Below, piece by piece: positions 17,998 through 26,128 of a stretch of DNA of 64,000 nucleotides. The notes beneath the pieces are model-generated. The model was not told the origin of the DNA. It was given only the letters and a program-made list of their open reading frames with translations, and ran no database searches. The position numbers were made by a program, and so were the translations under genes. Within the stretch, counting starts at the first letter, position 1. The number at the start of each line of letters is the position of its first letter. Origin of the DNA: Acinetobacter baumannii (GTDB lineage Bacteria; Pseudomonadota; Gammaproteobacteria; Pseudomonadales; Moraxellaceae); NCBI RefSeq assembly GCF_009759685.1, contig NZ_CP046654.1, positions 3,286,001-3,350,000 on the forward strand, given 5' to 3'.

Positions 17998-19423
17998 TTT
18001 TATTGGAATTGGACTGGGGCCGTTTAATTTAAGTCTGGCTAGTCTGTTACATGATAAAAGCGAGCTGCAATATCGCTTTTTTGATCAGCGTGAGAAATTT
18101 GACTGGCATGCTGGTATGCAATTGCCCAATGCGATGTTACAAGTTCCTTTTATGGCTGATTTGGTTAGTATGGTTGAGCCAACCAGCCCTTTTAGTTTTT
18201 TAAATTATTTAAAACACCATCAACGTTTATATAAATTCTATTTTAGAGAAAATCTGTATATACCGCGTCAGGAATATAATCATTATTGTCAATGGGTTGT
18301 AGAACAACTTAACCATATTGAGTTTAGTAGCCATGTGCTGGATATTAAACCGATTAAAGGTGGATTTGATGTGGAGGTAGTGTGTAATGGGCACCACCAA
18401 CATTATCGTACTCGACAATTGGTATTGGGAGTGGGTACAACTCCACATTTACCAGAAAGCTTACAACAGATTTACTCAAAATCAGGAACCTGCCTGCATT
18501 CATCAGAATATTTACAGTACAGCTCCCAGAAGTTATCAGGAAATGTAGTTTTAATTGGTTCTGGACAGTCTGCAGCAGAAATTTTTTTAGATCTATTTGA
18601 TCGTCAGTATATGAATGGTCGAACTACACCAGACTTTCATCTTTATTGGTTAACCCGTTCTGCTGGTTTCTTTCCAATGGAAAATACACCATTCGGTTTA
18701 GAACATTTTAGTCCGGATTACATGCATTATTTTTACCATTTACCTTCAGGTTTAAAGGCAGAGTTACCAGCGCAACAAGCAAATTTATATAAAGGTATTA
18801 GCAGTAAAACGATACGTGATATTTATGAGCGTTTATATCATCGTAGTATCGGTGGAATGCCTACAGATGTTACGTTGGCTGGACATCATCAACTGCAATA
18901 TGCAGAGCTCTTAGAAAACCAGAAAACAAAGTTGTGTTTTGAACACCGTCAGCAAAATAAGAATTATATTCTGGAGGCTGATTGTGTTATTGCAGCAACG
19001 GGTTATCGTTATCCAAACCCTAAGTTTCTACAAAATTTACAATCTTTAATCATACGAGATCAGGCCGACCATTGGCAGGTGGGTTCAAACTTTAAAGTCA
19101 ATTATCAAGGTGAGGGATCTATATTTATTCAAAATATGGAAGTTTATCACCACGGCGTAGGTACGCCTGATTTAGGCTTAGGAGCATATAGGGCAGCCAC
19201 AATTGCAAATCAATTGGTTGGTGAAGAGCTATTCAAACTTGATCATTCTCAGTCATTCCAACAATTTGGAGTGAATGCATCAGCGCAAGAAGAAGTTTCT
19301 GTTCGCAATATTGCAGCCTCAAAAATAACTGAGTTTTCAAGACCCTTAAATAAATCAGGGCCAATGCATCATTCTGCTTTGGGAGCGTATGCACGAAGTA
19401 AATTATCTGAGCATATTGAATAA
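17990..19423 (+). CDS. bfnB: Siderophore amine N-monooxygenase (lysine/ornithine hydroxylase family)
   Basis: FAD- and NADPH-dependent hydroxylase that forms N-hydroxy amines for hydroxamate iron ligands. The 477-residue protein has the FAD motif FIGIGLGPFNLSLASLL at the N-terminus, the NADPH motif VLIGSGQSAAEIFLDL (about residue 183) and the C-terminal ATGYRYPNP signature. WHAGMQLPNAMLQVPFMADL is also typical. In baumannoferrin the likely substrate is 1,3-diaminopropane, which is made by Dat/Ddc enzymes not encoded here; this is inference. It overlaps bfnA by 8 bp, indicating translational coupling. Confidence 0.9.
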   Translation: MLDFIGIGLGPFNLSLASLLHDKSELQYRFFDQREKFDWHAGMQLPNAMLQVPFMADLVSMVEPTSPFSFLNYLKHHQRLYKFYFRENLYIPRQEYNHYCQWVVEQLNHIEFSSHVLDIKPIKGGFDVEVVCNGHHQHYRTRQLVLGVGTTPHLPESLQQIYSKSGTCLHSSEYLQYSSQKLSGNVVLIGSGQSAAEIFLDLFDRQYMNGRTTPDFHLYWLTRSAGFFPMENTPFGLEHFSPDYMHYFYHLPSGLKAELPAQQANLYKGISSKTIRDIYERLYHRSIGGMPTDVTLAGHHQLQYAELLENQKTKLCFEHRQQNKNYILEADCVIAATGYRYPNPKFLQNLQSLIIRDQADHWQVGSNFKVNYQGEGSIFIQNMEVYHHGVGTPDLGLGAYRAATIANQLVGEELFKLDHSQSFQQFGVNASAQEEVSVRNIAASKITEFSRPLNKSGPMHHSALGAYARSKLSEHIE

Positions 19424-19443
19424 GCTAAACAGAGGATATGTGT

Positions 19444-20883
19444 ATGGAACGTTCTTCTGTGTCCGCGGCTCAACCTCATGAGCAAAGTTTACAACGCTAC
19501 GTACTTCTGACGGTTATGCTTGGTACAGGTACGGTTAGTTTAAATAACAGTAGTTTCAACCCTGCAATACCTCATTTAATGTCCTATTTTCAGGTAGGTG
19601 AGGTATGGGCAAGTTGGGTCGTTGTTGCCTTTTTATTAGCAATGAGTATCAGTTTGCCTTTAGCTGGTTTCCTAAGCCAGCGTTTTGGTAAGCGGTCAAT
19701 TTATTTAATTGCCTTATTGGGGTTTGCTTTGGCTTCTACAGCAGGTGGTTTATTTAATCAGTTTGAATCGGTGTTGATTGCTAGAGCTCTGCAAGGCTTT
19801 TGTAGCGGATTAATGATTCCATTATCTCTTGGACTAATTTTTTCAGTTACGCCAAGTGAACAACGGGGAAGTACGACAGGATTATGGGGTGCCATGATCA
19901 TGCTAACCTTAGCAGTTGGGCCTATGCTCGGAGCACTGGTTTTGGTATGGCTTAATTGGAAGGCCTTATTTTTTATCAATTTACCTGTTGCTTGTCTGGC
20001 ATTAATTTTAGGCTATGTTTTTCTACCTAAAGAGCAAGGGGACAATAAGCAAGAGTTTGACTGGGCAGGATTCTTTTTTCTCGGTTCAAGCATAGTTTTA
20101 TTACTTGGGACACTGAGCCAAATCCATCAAATTCAGGACTTACTTCAACCTCTATATGGTGTGCTTTTAGTTCTAAGTGTGCTGCTTTTTATAAGATTTA
20201 TTTTTGTACAAAAGAATAAGTCTATGCCATTAATCGAGCTAGCTTTGTTTGCTACGAAGGGTTTCCGCTACAGCTTAGTCATTTGTGTGGCACAAACAGT
20301 AGGCTTATTTATTGGCATGTTGCTCATTCCACTATGGATACAGCACCTTCTAAAGTTAAGCCCGCTTTGGACTGGTTTTGCGCTAATGAGCAGTGCAGTA
20401 GTTACCGGTATTTGTAGTCAACCTGCCGGAAAATATCTAGATCGTTACGGTGCTGCAAAAATCATGTCTCTTGGACTAATGATTACTGTGGCTTCTTTTC
20501 TTTTGCTTGCTTGGGCACCTGTACAAAATGTCTGGTTTATTGTGTTTTGTATGATATTACATGGCTTAGGAATGGGACTTTCTTATATGCCATCGACTAC
20601 GGCAGGCTTGAACAGCTTACGCCAGCAGCAACAGCATCTAGTTACTCAAGCGGCCGCTCTAAATAATTTATTCCGACGTATTTTTGCTGCAGTGGCAGTC
20701 GTTATTGCCGCGTTATATCTTCAGCTAAGACAACAATCATTGCCGTTAAATACTCAAGCAATATTTACATCATTTCACACTATGCAGGAAATCTTTGTGT
20801 GTTGTGCAATTCTTATACTTTGCACTTTGCCTTTCGCATGGCGTTTTCCTGAACAGTACAGAATCGACCAATTAAAGAAATAG
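19444..20883 (+). CDS. bfnC: MFS transporter, probable siderophore exporter (DHA2-like)
   Basis: A polytopic protein of ~479 residues with about 14 hydrophobic segments, as in the DHA2 drug:H+ antiporter branch. Motif A appears as GFLSQRFGKRSIYLIAL and motif C-like as LTLAVGPMLGALVLVW; NNSSFNPAIPHL in helix 1 is typical. I chose the ATG at 19444, seven bases after AGAGGA; the ATG at 19438 lies against it. Its place between biosynthetic genes implies export of the finished siderophore to the periplasm or outside. No outer-membrane partner is encoded nearby. Confidence 0.85.
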   Translation: MERSSVSAAQPHEQSLQRYVLLTVMLGTGTVSLNNSSFNPAIPHLMSYFQVGEVWASWVVVAFLLAMSISLPLAGFLSQRFGKRSIYLIALLGFALASTAGGLFNQFESVLIARALQGFCSGLMIPLSLGLIFSVTPSEQRGSTTGLWGAMIMLTLAVGPMLGALVLVWLNWKALFFINLPVACLALILGYVFLPKEQGDNKQEFDWAGFFFLGSSIVLLLGTLSQIHQIQDLLQPLYGVLLVLSVLLFIRFIFVQKNKSMPLIELALFATKGFRYSLVICVAQTVGLFIGMLLIPLWIQHLLKLSPLWTGFALMSSAVVTGICSQPAGKYLDRYGAAKIMSLGLMITVASFLLLAWAPVQNVWFIVFCMILHGLGMGLSYMPSTTAGLNSLRQQQQHLVTQAAALNNLFRRIFAAVAVVIAALYLQLRQQSLPLNTQAIFTSFHTMQEIFVCCAILILCTLPFAWRFPEQYRIDQLKK

Positions 20884-20894
20884 GATTAATAAAA

Positions 20895-22736
20895 ATGGGA
20901 CAATTACATCCAGTTTTATCAAATACACATGTGATTCAAAATGCTTTACAGGCTTGGCAGCATCCAAATTCGGATCAGGCAAAATATGTTGAGCAACGTG
21001 TTATTAAACAATTACTTCAAGCTTTAATTTTTGAAGATATTATTCATTCAGAATATGATGGAAAAAATTTTATTATAGAAGTACAAAATAGTCAGGGCCA
21101 AACCATTCGTTATGTCGCTGCAGGGCAAAGACAATATAGTTACAAGCTGGTACGTCTCGTCCGCAATCAGGATGTATTTCGTCAAGATGAAAACGGTCAT
21201 TATCAGATTGCTACTTTAAATTTAGTTATTGATGAAATTCTTAGAACCATAACCGATGCAGCAAAAGTTGAAGATTTTATTTTTGAATTAAAACGAACAT
21301 TTATTCATGATTTACAGTCTCAAGCATGTTTTGATCACTATGCTTTGCCGGCAATTCAATATCCATATGATATTTTAGAATCATATTTAATGGATGGTCA
21401 TCCATATCATCCGTGTTACAAGTCACGTGTAGGTTTTAGTTTACAAGACAATGTACGCTATGGGGTAGAGTTCGCCCAACCAATCGCCTTGGTCTGGTTG
21501 GCTGTGCATCAGGACATTGTTGCAAAAAAACATTCAGAAGATATAGAGCCAGATTTATTTTTTAAGGAGCAATTGAATTCACAAGACCAAGAGCTATTCC
21601 TGCAACATCTCTCAGATCGTGATTTGAAGGCTGAAGAATATATTTGGATTCCGGTTCATCCTTGGCAATGGGAAAACCATTTAATTTCTATTTTTGCTGA
21701 AGAAATTCTAAATGGCAAAATTGTTTATTTAGGGCAAAGTCAGGATCGCTATTTAGCCCAACAATCTCTACGCACTATGACTAACTTGCAGCATCCGGAA
21801 AAGCCTTATATCAAACTGTCCATGAGTCTAACTAACACATCAAGCTCACGTGTTCTGGCAAAACATACAGTAATGAATGGGCCAATTATTACAGACTGGT
21901 TGCAACGTTTAATTAAACAGAGCAAAACCGCCCAAGAGCTTGATTTTGCTGTATTACATGAAGTGTATGGTTTAAGCGTGGATTTTACTAAATTGCCAAA
22001 ATCACATGCTCAACAGGCCTATGGCACAATTGGATGTCTATGGCGTGAGAGTGTGCATCAATATTTACGTGAAGGTGAAGATGCAATACCGTTAAATGGC
22101 GTGAGTCATATCCAAAAAGATGGGCAAGCATTAATTGCGCCATGGTTACAGCAATATGGTGTTGAATCATGGACACGTCAACTTTTGAAAGTTGTGATTA
22201 CTCCTTTGATTCATTTACTTTTTGCGGAGGGAATTGCAACTGAATCACATGGCCAAAATATTATTCTTGTACATAAACAAGGTTGGCCAACGCGAGTTCT
22301 TTTAAAGGACTTCCATGATGGTGTGCGCTATAGTCCAGCACATTTAGCACACCCTGAATTGGCTCCTGAACTCGATCAGTTGCCGCCTGAGCATGCAAAA
22401 ACCAACAGTATGTCATTTATTTTGACAGATGATTTAAATGGTATTCGTGATTTTAGCTGTGCCTGTCTGTTTTTTGTCGCTTTAACCGATATTGCAATAT
22501 TTTTAAATCAAAACTTTGATCTTCCAGAAAAAAGTTTCTGGCAATGGGCTGCGGAAGTCATCCAAAATTACCAGCAGCAACATCCAGAGCATGCTTCACG
22601 TTACCAATTATTTGATGTTTTTGCCGAAAAATTACGCATTGAGTCATTAACTAAACGGCGTTTATTTGGCGATCGTAGTATACAAATTAAATTTGTCGAT
22701 AACCCGTTAGCTCCTTTTAAATTGCAGGTGAAGTGA
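20895..22736 (+). CDS. bfnD: Baumannoferrin NIS siderophore synthetase (IucA/IucC family)
   Basis: Second IucA/IucC-type synthetase, 613 residues. It carries MDGHPYHPCYKSRVGFSL in the N-terminal substrate region, WIPVHPWQWENHLIS, AQQSLRTMTNL and the SSRVLAKHTVMNGP segment. The C-terminal block TESHGQNIILVHKQGWPTRV with LLKDFHDGVRY is the IucC/FhuF-like half. The start is 11 bp after bfnC stops. Length and motif set are those of a full enzyme with no obvious inactivating change. Confidence 0.88.
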   Translation: MGQLHPVLSNTHVIQNALQAWQHPNSDQAKYVEQRVIKQLLQALIFEDIIHSEYDGKNFIIEVQNSQGQTIRYVAAGQRQYSYKLVRLVRNQDVFRQDENGHYQIATLNLVIDEILRTITDAAKVEDFIFELKRTFIHDLQSQACFDHYALPAIQYPYDILESYLMDGHPYHPCYKSRVGFSLQDNVRYGVEFAQPIALVWLAVHQDIVAKKHSEDIEPDLFFKEQLNSQDQELFLQHLSDRDLKAEEYIWIPVHPWQWENHLISIFAEEILNGKIVYLGQSQDRYLAQQSLRTMTNLQHPEKPYIKLSMSLTNTSSSRVLAKHTVMNGPIITDWLQRLIKQSKTAQELDFAVLHEVYGLSVDFTKLPKSHAQQAYGTIGCLWRESVHQYLREGEDAIPLNGVSHIQKDGQALIAPWLQQYGVESWTRQLLKVVITPLIHLLFAEGIATESHGQNIILVHKQGWPTRVLLKDFHDGVRYSPAHLAHPELAPELDQLPPEHAKTNSMSFILTDDLNGIRDFSCACLFFVALTDIAIFLNQNFDLPEKSFWQWAAEVIQNYQQQHPEHASRYQLFDVFAEKLRIESLTKRRLFGDRSIQIKFVDNPLAPFKLQVK

Positions 22737-22745
22737 GATTTATCT

Positions 22746-24656
22746 ATGAATGCACTTCAGCCCGTTTATCAAGTAATGGACCAAGGAATCTTACAGGATT
22801 TTATCAATAGTCTTCTGGTTGAAACGATTATCCCTGAACAGTTTATTTTTGATTTTGCGACTGCCCAAACTGCGCTAAATCAACATGGCAAAAATCTTCA
22901 AGAAGTATTTAAAAACACGTCTGAACAATTTTCTTTTGTGCTATTACACGAAGAGAGTCGGCAAGGCTTGGTCATGTTTGCGGTACAAAAAGGTATTACT
23001 CAAGCCTGGAAGCTTGCTAATGAAACAGAAGTTTTTCTATTGGAACGCACAAATGATCATGTTCAGATCAATGTGATTGGGATAATAGAACTTTTTGAGT
23101 TTATTCAAGCGATAGGTCTTTTTAATCATTGTAGTGCTGATAAAGTTCAAGCCTTTTATGAGCAGCTGCAAAAATGTTTAAAGCAATATCATTTATTACA
23201 ACAGCATCGGGTAAATGCACATGATTTATTGAATCAAAGCTTGGCACATAGATTCCGCATTTTAGAGCAATATGCAGGTTATCGGGACCGCCCATATCAT
23301 CCTTTAGCCAAATTAAAAGAAGGTCTCAGTCAGCAAGAGTATATGCAATATTGTCCGGAATTTGCTCAAGAATTATCTATTCATTGGGTGGCTGTACATA
23401 AGGATAAAATGATGTTTGGTGATGGGGTAGAAAATATTTTCAAACAACAGCCAAGCGAAATTTTTATTCCTCGTGCTGAGCGATATCAATTAAAACAGGA
23501 AATGTTTCAACGTGGGTTAAATGAAACCCACATTGCAATGCCAATTCATCCTTGGCAATTTGAGCATTTATTTCCCAAGTTCTATGCGGATGATATTGCC
23601 GACGGCATTTGTCATCCTTTGAATTTTATCTCTAAAGGAATGTATGCCAGCGCGTCTATGCGTAGCCTCTTATCAAAAAATGTTTTAGAAGAAAGTCTAA
23701 AATTACCGATAGGAATTAAAGCTCTTGGTTCATTAAGATTTTTGCCTATTGTGAAAATGATTAATGGTGAAAAAAATCAGAAATTATTACAGCAAGCCAA
23801 GGCAAAAGATGCTGTCTTAAAACAAAAATTATGGCTTTGTGAAGAAACACAATGGTGGTCATATTTACCCGAGAAGCAAAATGATCGGACAGCAGACAAT
23901 GAGTGGTTATTTGTAGAGAAACCTACCCATTTGGCAGCTCAGCGCCGTCATATTCCAGCTGAATTATTGCAAGAACCTTATCAACTTATACCAATGGCAA
24001 GTCTTGGACATACAATTATGGGTGAGCCTGCCATTTTTGATTATATTTTGCAGCTTCAACACAAGGACATAAACTCCAAGCAGATACTTATCGAGTTTGA
24101 GAAACTGTGTACATGTTTCTTTGATGTAAATTTGCGATTATTCCGCTTAGGGCTTATGGGTGAAATTCATGGGCAAAACATATGTCTTGTGTTGAAAAAT
24201 GGCGAATTTGATGGATTGATGTTCCGTGATCATGATTCATTACGTATTTATTTACCTTGGGTAGAGCAAAGCGGATTGAAAGATCCTAATTATTTGAGTC
24301 CCCATGATTTTAGAAATACGCTTTATCATGAATCGGTAGAGGCTCTGTTATTTTATATTCAAACTTTAGGTATTCAGGTTAATCTAGGGTGTATTGTTGA
24401 TAATTTAGCGAGTCATTATCAAATTGAAGTTAAGGATCTATGGTCTGTACTTGCTCATGCGTTACAGCAAGTTATTCAAAATCTAAACTTCCAGCCAGAG
24501 ATTTTGACTCAGCTCCAACATTTACTATTTGAAGTGCCTGAATGGCCATATAAGCAGTTACTTCGACCTTTGCTAGAACAAGATACACGGATTGGTAGTA
24601 TGCCATCGGGAATTGGGAAAACCCGAAACCCCCTTTGGTATGCCTTAAATTGTTAG
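22746..24656 (+). CDS. bfnE: Baumannoferrin NIS siderophore synthetase (IucA/IucC family)
   Basis: Third IucA/IucC-type synthetase, 636 residues. Visible motifs are YRDRPYHPLAKLKEG, MPIHPWQFEHLFPK, YASASMRSLLS and the C-terminal MGEIHGQNICLVLKNGEFD with LMFRDHDSLRIYLPW. The C-terminus RIGSMPSGIGKTRNPLWY resembles AcsC/AlcC-type enzymes acting on hydroxamate intermediates. Three synthetases fit a citrate-based siderophore assembled from three couplings. It starts 9 bp after bfnD. Confidence 0.87.
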   Translation: MNALQPVYQVMDQGILQDFINSLLVETIIPEQFIFDFATAQTALNQHGKNLQEVFKNTSEQFSFVLLHEESRQGLVMFAVQKGITQAWKLANETEVFLLERTNDHVQINVIGIIELFEFIQAIGLFNHCSADKVQAFYEQLQKCLKQYHLLQQHRVNAHDLLNQSLAHRFRILEQYAGYRDRPYHPLAKLKEGLSQQEYMQYCPEFAQELSIHWVAVHKDKMMFGDGVENIFKQQPSEIFIPRAERYQLKQEMFQRGLNETHIAMPIHPWQFEHLFPKFYADDIADGICHPLNFISKGMYASASMRSLLSKNVLEESLKLPIGIKALGSLRFLPIVKMINGEKNQKLLQQAKAKDAVLKQKLWLCEETQWWSYLPEKQNDRTADNEWLFVEKPTHLAAQRRHIPAELLQEPYQLIPMASLGHTIMGEPAIFDYILQLQHKDINSKQILIEFEKLCTCFFDVNLRLFRLGLMGEIHGQNICLVLKNGEFDGLMFRDHDSLRIYLPWVEQSGLKDPNYLSPHDFRNTLYHESVEALLFYIQTLGIQVNLGCIVDNLASHYQIEVKDLWSVLAHALQQVIQNLNFQPEILTQLQHLLFEVPEWPYKQLLRPLLEQDTRIGSMPSGIGKTRNPLWYALNC

Positions 24657-24668
24657 TGATATCTGACG

Positions 24669-25439
24669 ATGAATATGTCTTTTAAAATACAGGCAGAGAA
24701 GTGCGCAACTCTGCCTATATTGCAACAGCGTCTGAAATTAAATGTTCAAATACTACCTGAAAGTTCAACGACCTTAGATTGTCTGTTGAATGATGATGTA
24801 TGTCGACAGGTGTTACAGGATTTTGCAACACGTATTCATGCTAAAAATCTAACTTGTGCGACCTCATTGTTTGTCAAATATTGGTGTACAAGTTGGATCT
24901 TACCTTTTTTATATTGCCATGCGGCTGTTTTGCCATTTGTAAAATGGGATAGTTCAGCATTAGTTATAGACTTGCCGGAACAATGGTATTGGGATAGGAC
25001 TTTACAGTTAAACCAAACAAGTTTTTATTCTTTTCAGATTATACATTTGCAAGAGTTTAATGACTTGATAGAACAACTGAATGTGCTATTTAAGCAGTTA
25101 GCGAAAATAGGTCGCGTACCTTATGTATTACTCTGGGAAAATGTAGCTGTTCGAGTAGTACAGTTTTATCATTCTTTTACAAATCAAAATCTAAATCCGG
25201 ATATACAGTCTCGGTTAGAACAGCAAAAACAATTCTTTAAGTCAAAAGCTGCCGAAAGTTTTTATTTAACTGAAAATCCATTTGTGCGTTTATGGAATGG
25301 ATGGCATCCAGAATTTAATACTTTTATGAGACAAAAATGCTGTTTCTATTTTCAGCTCGAAGAGGCTGAGCAGACCTTATGCCGTAATTGTCCCTTACGT
25401 TTAAAAGAAATCGGAAAATTTAAAGATGAATCAAATTGA
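24669..25439 (+). CDS. bfnF: FhuF-like siderophore-iron reductase
   Basis: The 256-residue protein ends with a cysteine cluster like that of the ferric reductase FhuF: Cys224-Cys225, then Cys238 and Cys241 (CC-x12-C-x2-CPL). In FhuF the motif is CC-x10-C-x2-C and holds a [2Fe-2S] cluster used to reduce and release hydroxamate-bound iron in the cytoplasm, so the spacing here is two residues longer. The N-terminal ~200 residues are weakly similar to the FhuF/IucC-like fold. It overlaps bfnG by 14 bp. Reduction of ferri-baumannoferrin is the likely role; that is inference from motif and context. Confidence 0.75.
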   Translation: MNMSFKIQAEKCATLPILQQRLKLNVQILPESSTTLDCLLNDDVCRQVLQDFATRIHAKNLTCATSLFVKYWCTSWILPFLYCHAAVLPFVKWDSSALVIDLPEQWYWDRTLQLNQTSFYSFQIIHLQEFNDLIEQLNVLFKQLAKIGRVPYVLLWENVAVRVVQFYHSFTNQNLNPDIQSRLEQQKQFFKSKAAESFYLTENPFVRLWNGWHPEFNTFMRQKCCFYFQLEEAEQTLCRNCPLRLKEIGKFKDESN

Positions 25440-26043
25440 TACTTCTAAAGCACTTGTTACAGCATATAAAGAAATAGCAACCTCTACTATTGGTCATGTA
25501 CTTGATCAGGGATATATTCCACAGGTATTTCCCTTAAGACCTGAAGATAAGGTGGTAGGGATTGTACGTACGGTTCGGATTGAGTCGATCAATGCGAGTG
25601 GTTTAAGACAAGTCTTGATGAGTTGTCAACCAAATGAAGTTCTCGTTATTGATGCAAGATATGATCTACAACGTGCTTGCTGGGGAGAGCAAAGGAGCGT
25701 AGCCGCTATACACTGTGGTCTGGCTGGCGTTGTGGTCTTAGGTGCTATTACAGATCGGCAGGCTTTACTTAAACTCAAACTTCCTATATTTGCTCATACA
25801 ACCAGTTGTTTAACCACTCGCAATGAAGGGGAAAGTCTCGTTGAAATAGATGCCAAGATTCATATTAATCATACCATTGTACAAACTGGAGATCTGATTG
25901 TAGGGGATGCAGATGGAATATTTATAATAAAAATGGATGTGGCACAGCAATATTTAGAAGAATTTCAAATGCTTGAGCAAAATGAACAAAATAAGAAAAA
26001 TGAATTCTTTTTAAAAAATAACATAGATGACTATTATTTTTAA
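25426..26043 (+). CDS. bfnG: RraA-like protein of the siderophore locus
   Basis: A 205-residue member of the RraA / HMG-CHA aldolase-like family, recognised from TSTIGHVLDQGY, CWGEQRSVAAIHCGLAGVVV, GAITDR and GDLIVGDADGIFII. In class II aldolases of this family the loop reads DGxxRD, where Arg binds the substrate and Asp contributes to the metal site. Here it is LGAITD: Thr109 replaces the Arg, Asp110 is kept, and the preceding Asp is Leu. A normal aldolase activity is therefore doubtful. It is the last gene before the separately regulated receptor. Its role in siderophore metabolism is unknown to me. Confidence 0.72.
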   Translation: MNQIDTSKALVTAYKEIATSTIGHVLDQGYIPQVFPLRPEDKVVGIVRTVRIESINASGLRQVLMSCQPNEVLVIDARYDLQRACWGEQRSVAAIHCGLAGVVVLGAITDRQALLKLKLPIFAHTTSCLTTRNEGESLVEIDAKIHINHTIVQTGDLIVGDADGIFIIKMDVAQQYLEEFQMLEQNEQNKKNEFFLKNNIDDYYF

Positions 26044-26044
26044 T

Positions 26045-26063
26045 AAAAATCATTCTCATTAAT
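26045..26063. promoter_or_regulatory. Fur-like box upstream of the baumannoferrin receptor
   Basis: The sequence around AATCATTCTCATTAAT matches the ATCATTATC half-sites of a Fur box with one or two changes. It is about 70 bp before bfnH and implies an iron-regulated receptor promoter separate from bfnA. Confidence 0.6.
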
Positions 26064-26128
26064 GTTCGTATTTAGTATGATGTCGTGCCTCTTGAAAAAT
26101 CGTTGAGTAACATTTGGGCTAGGGAGAA

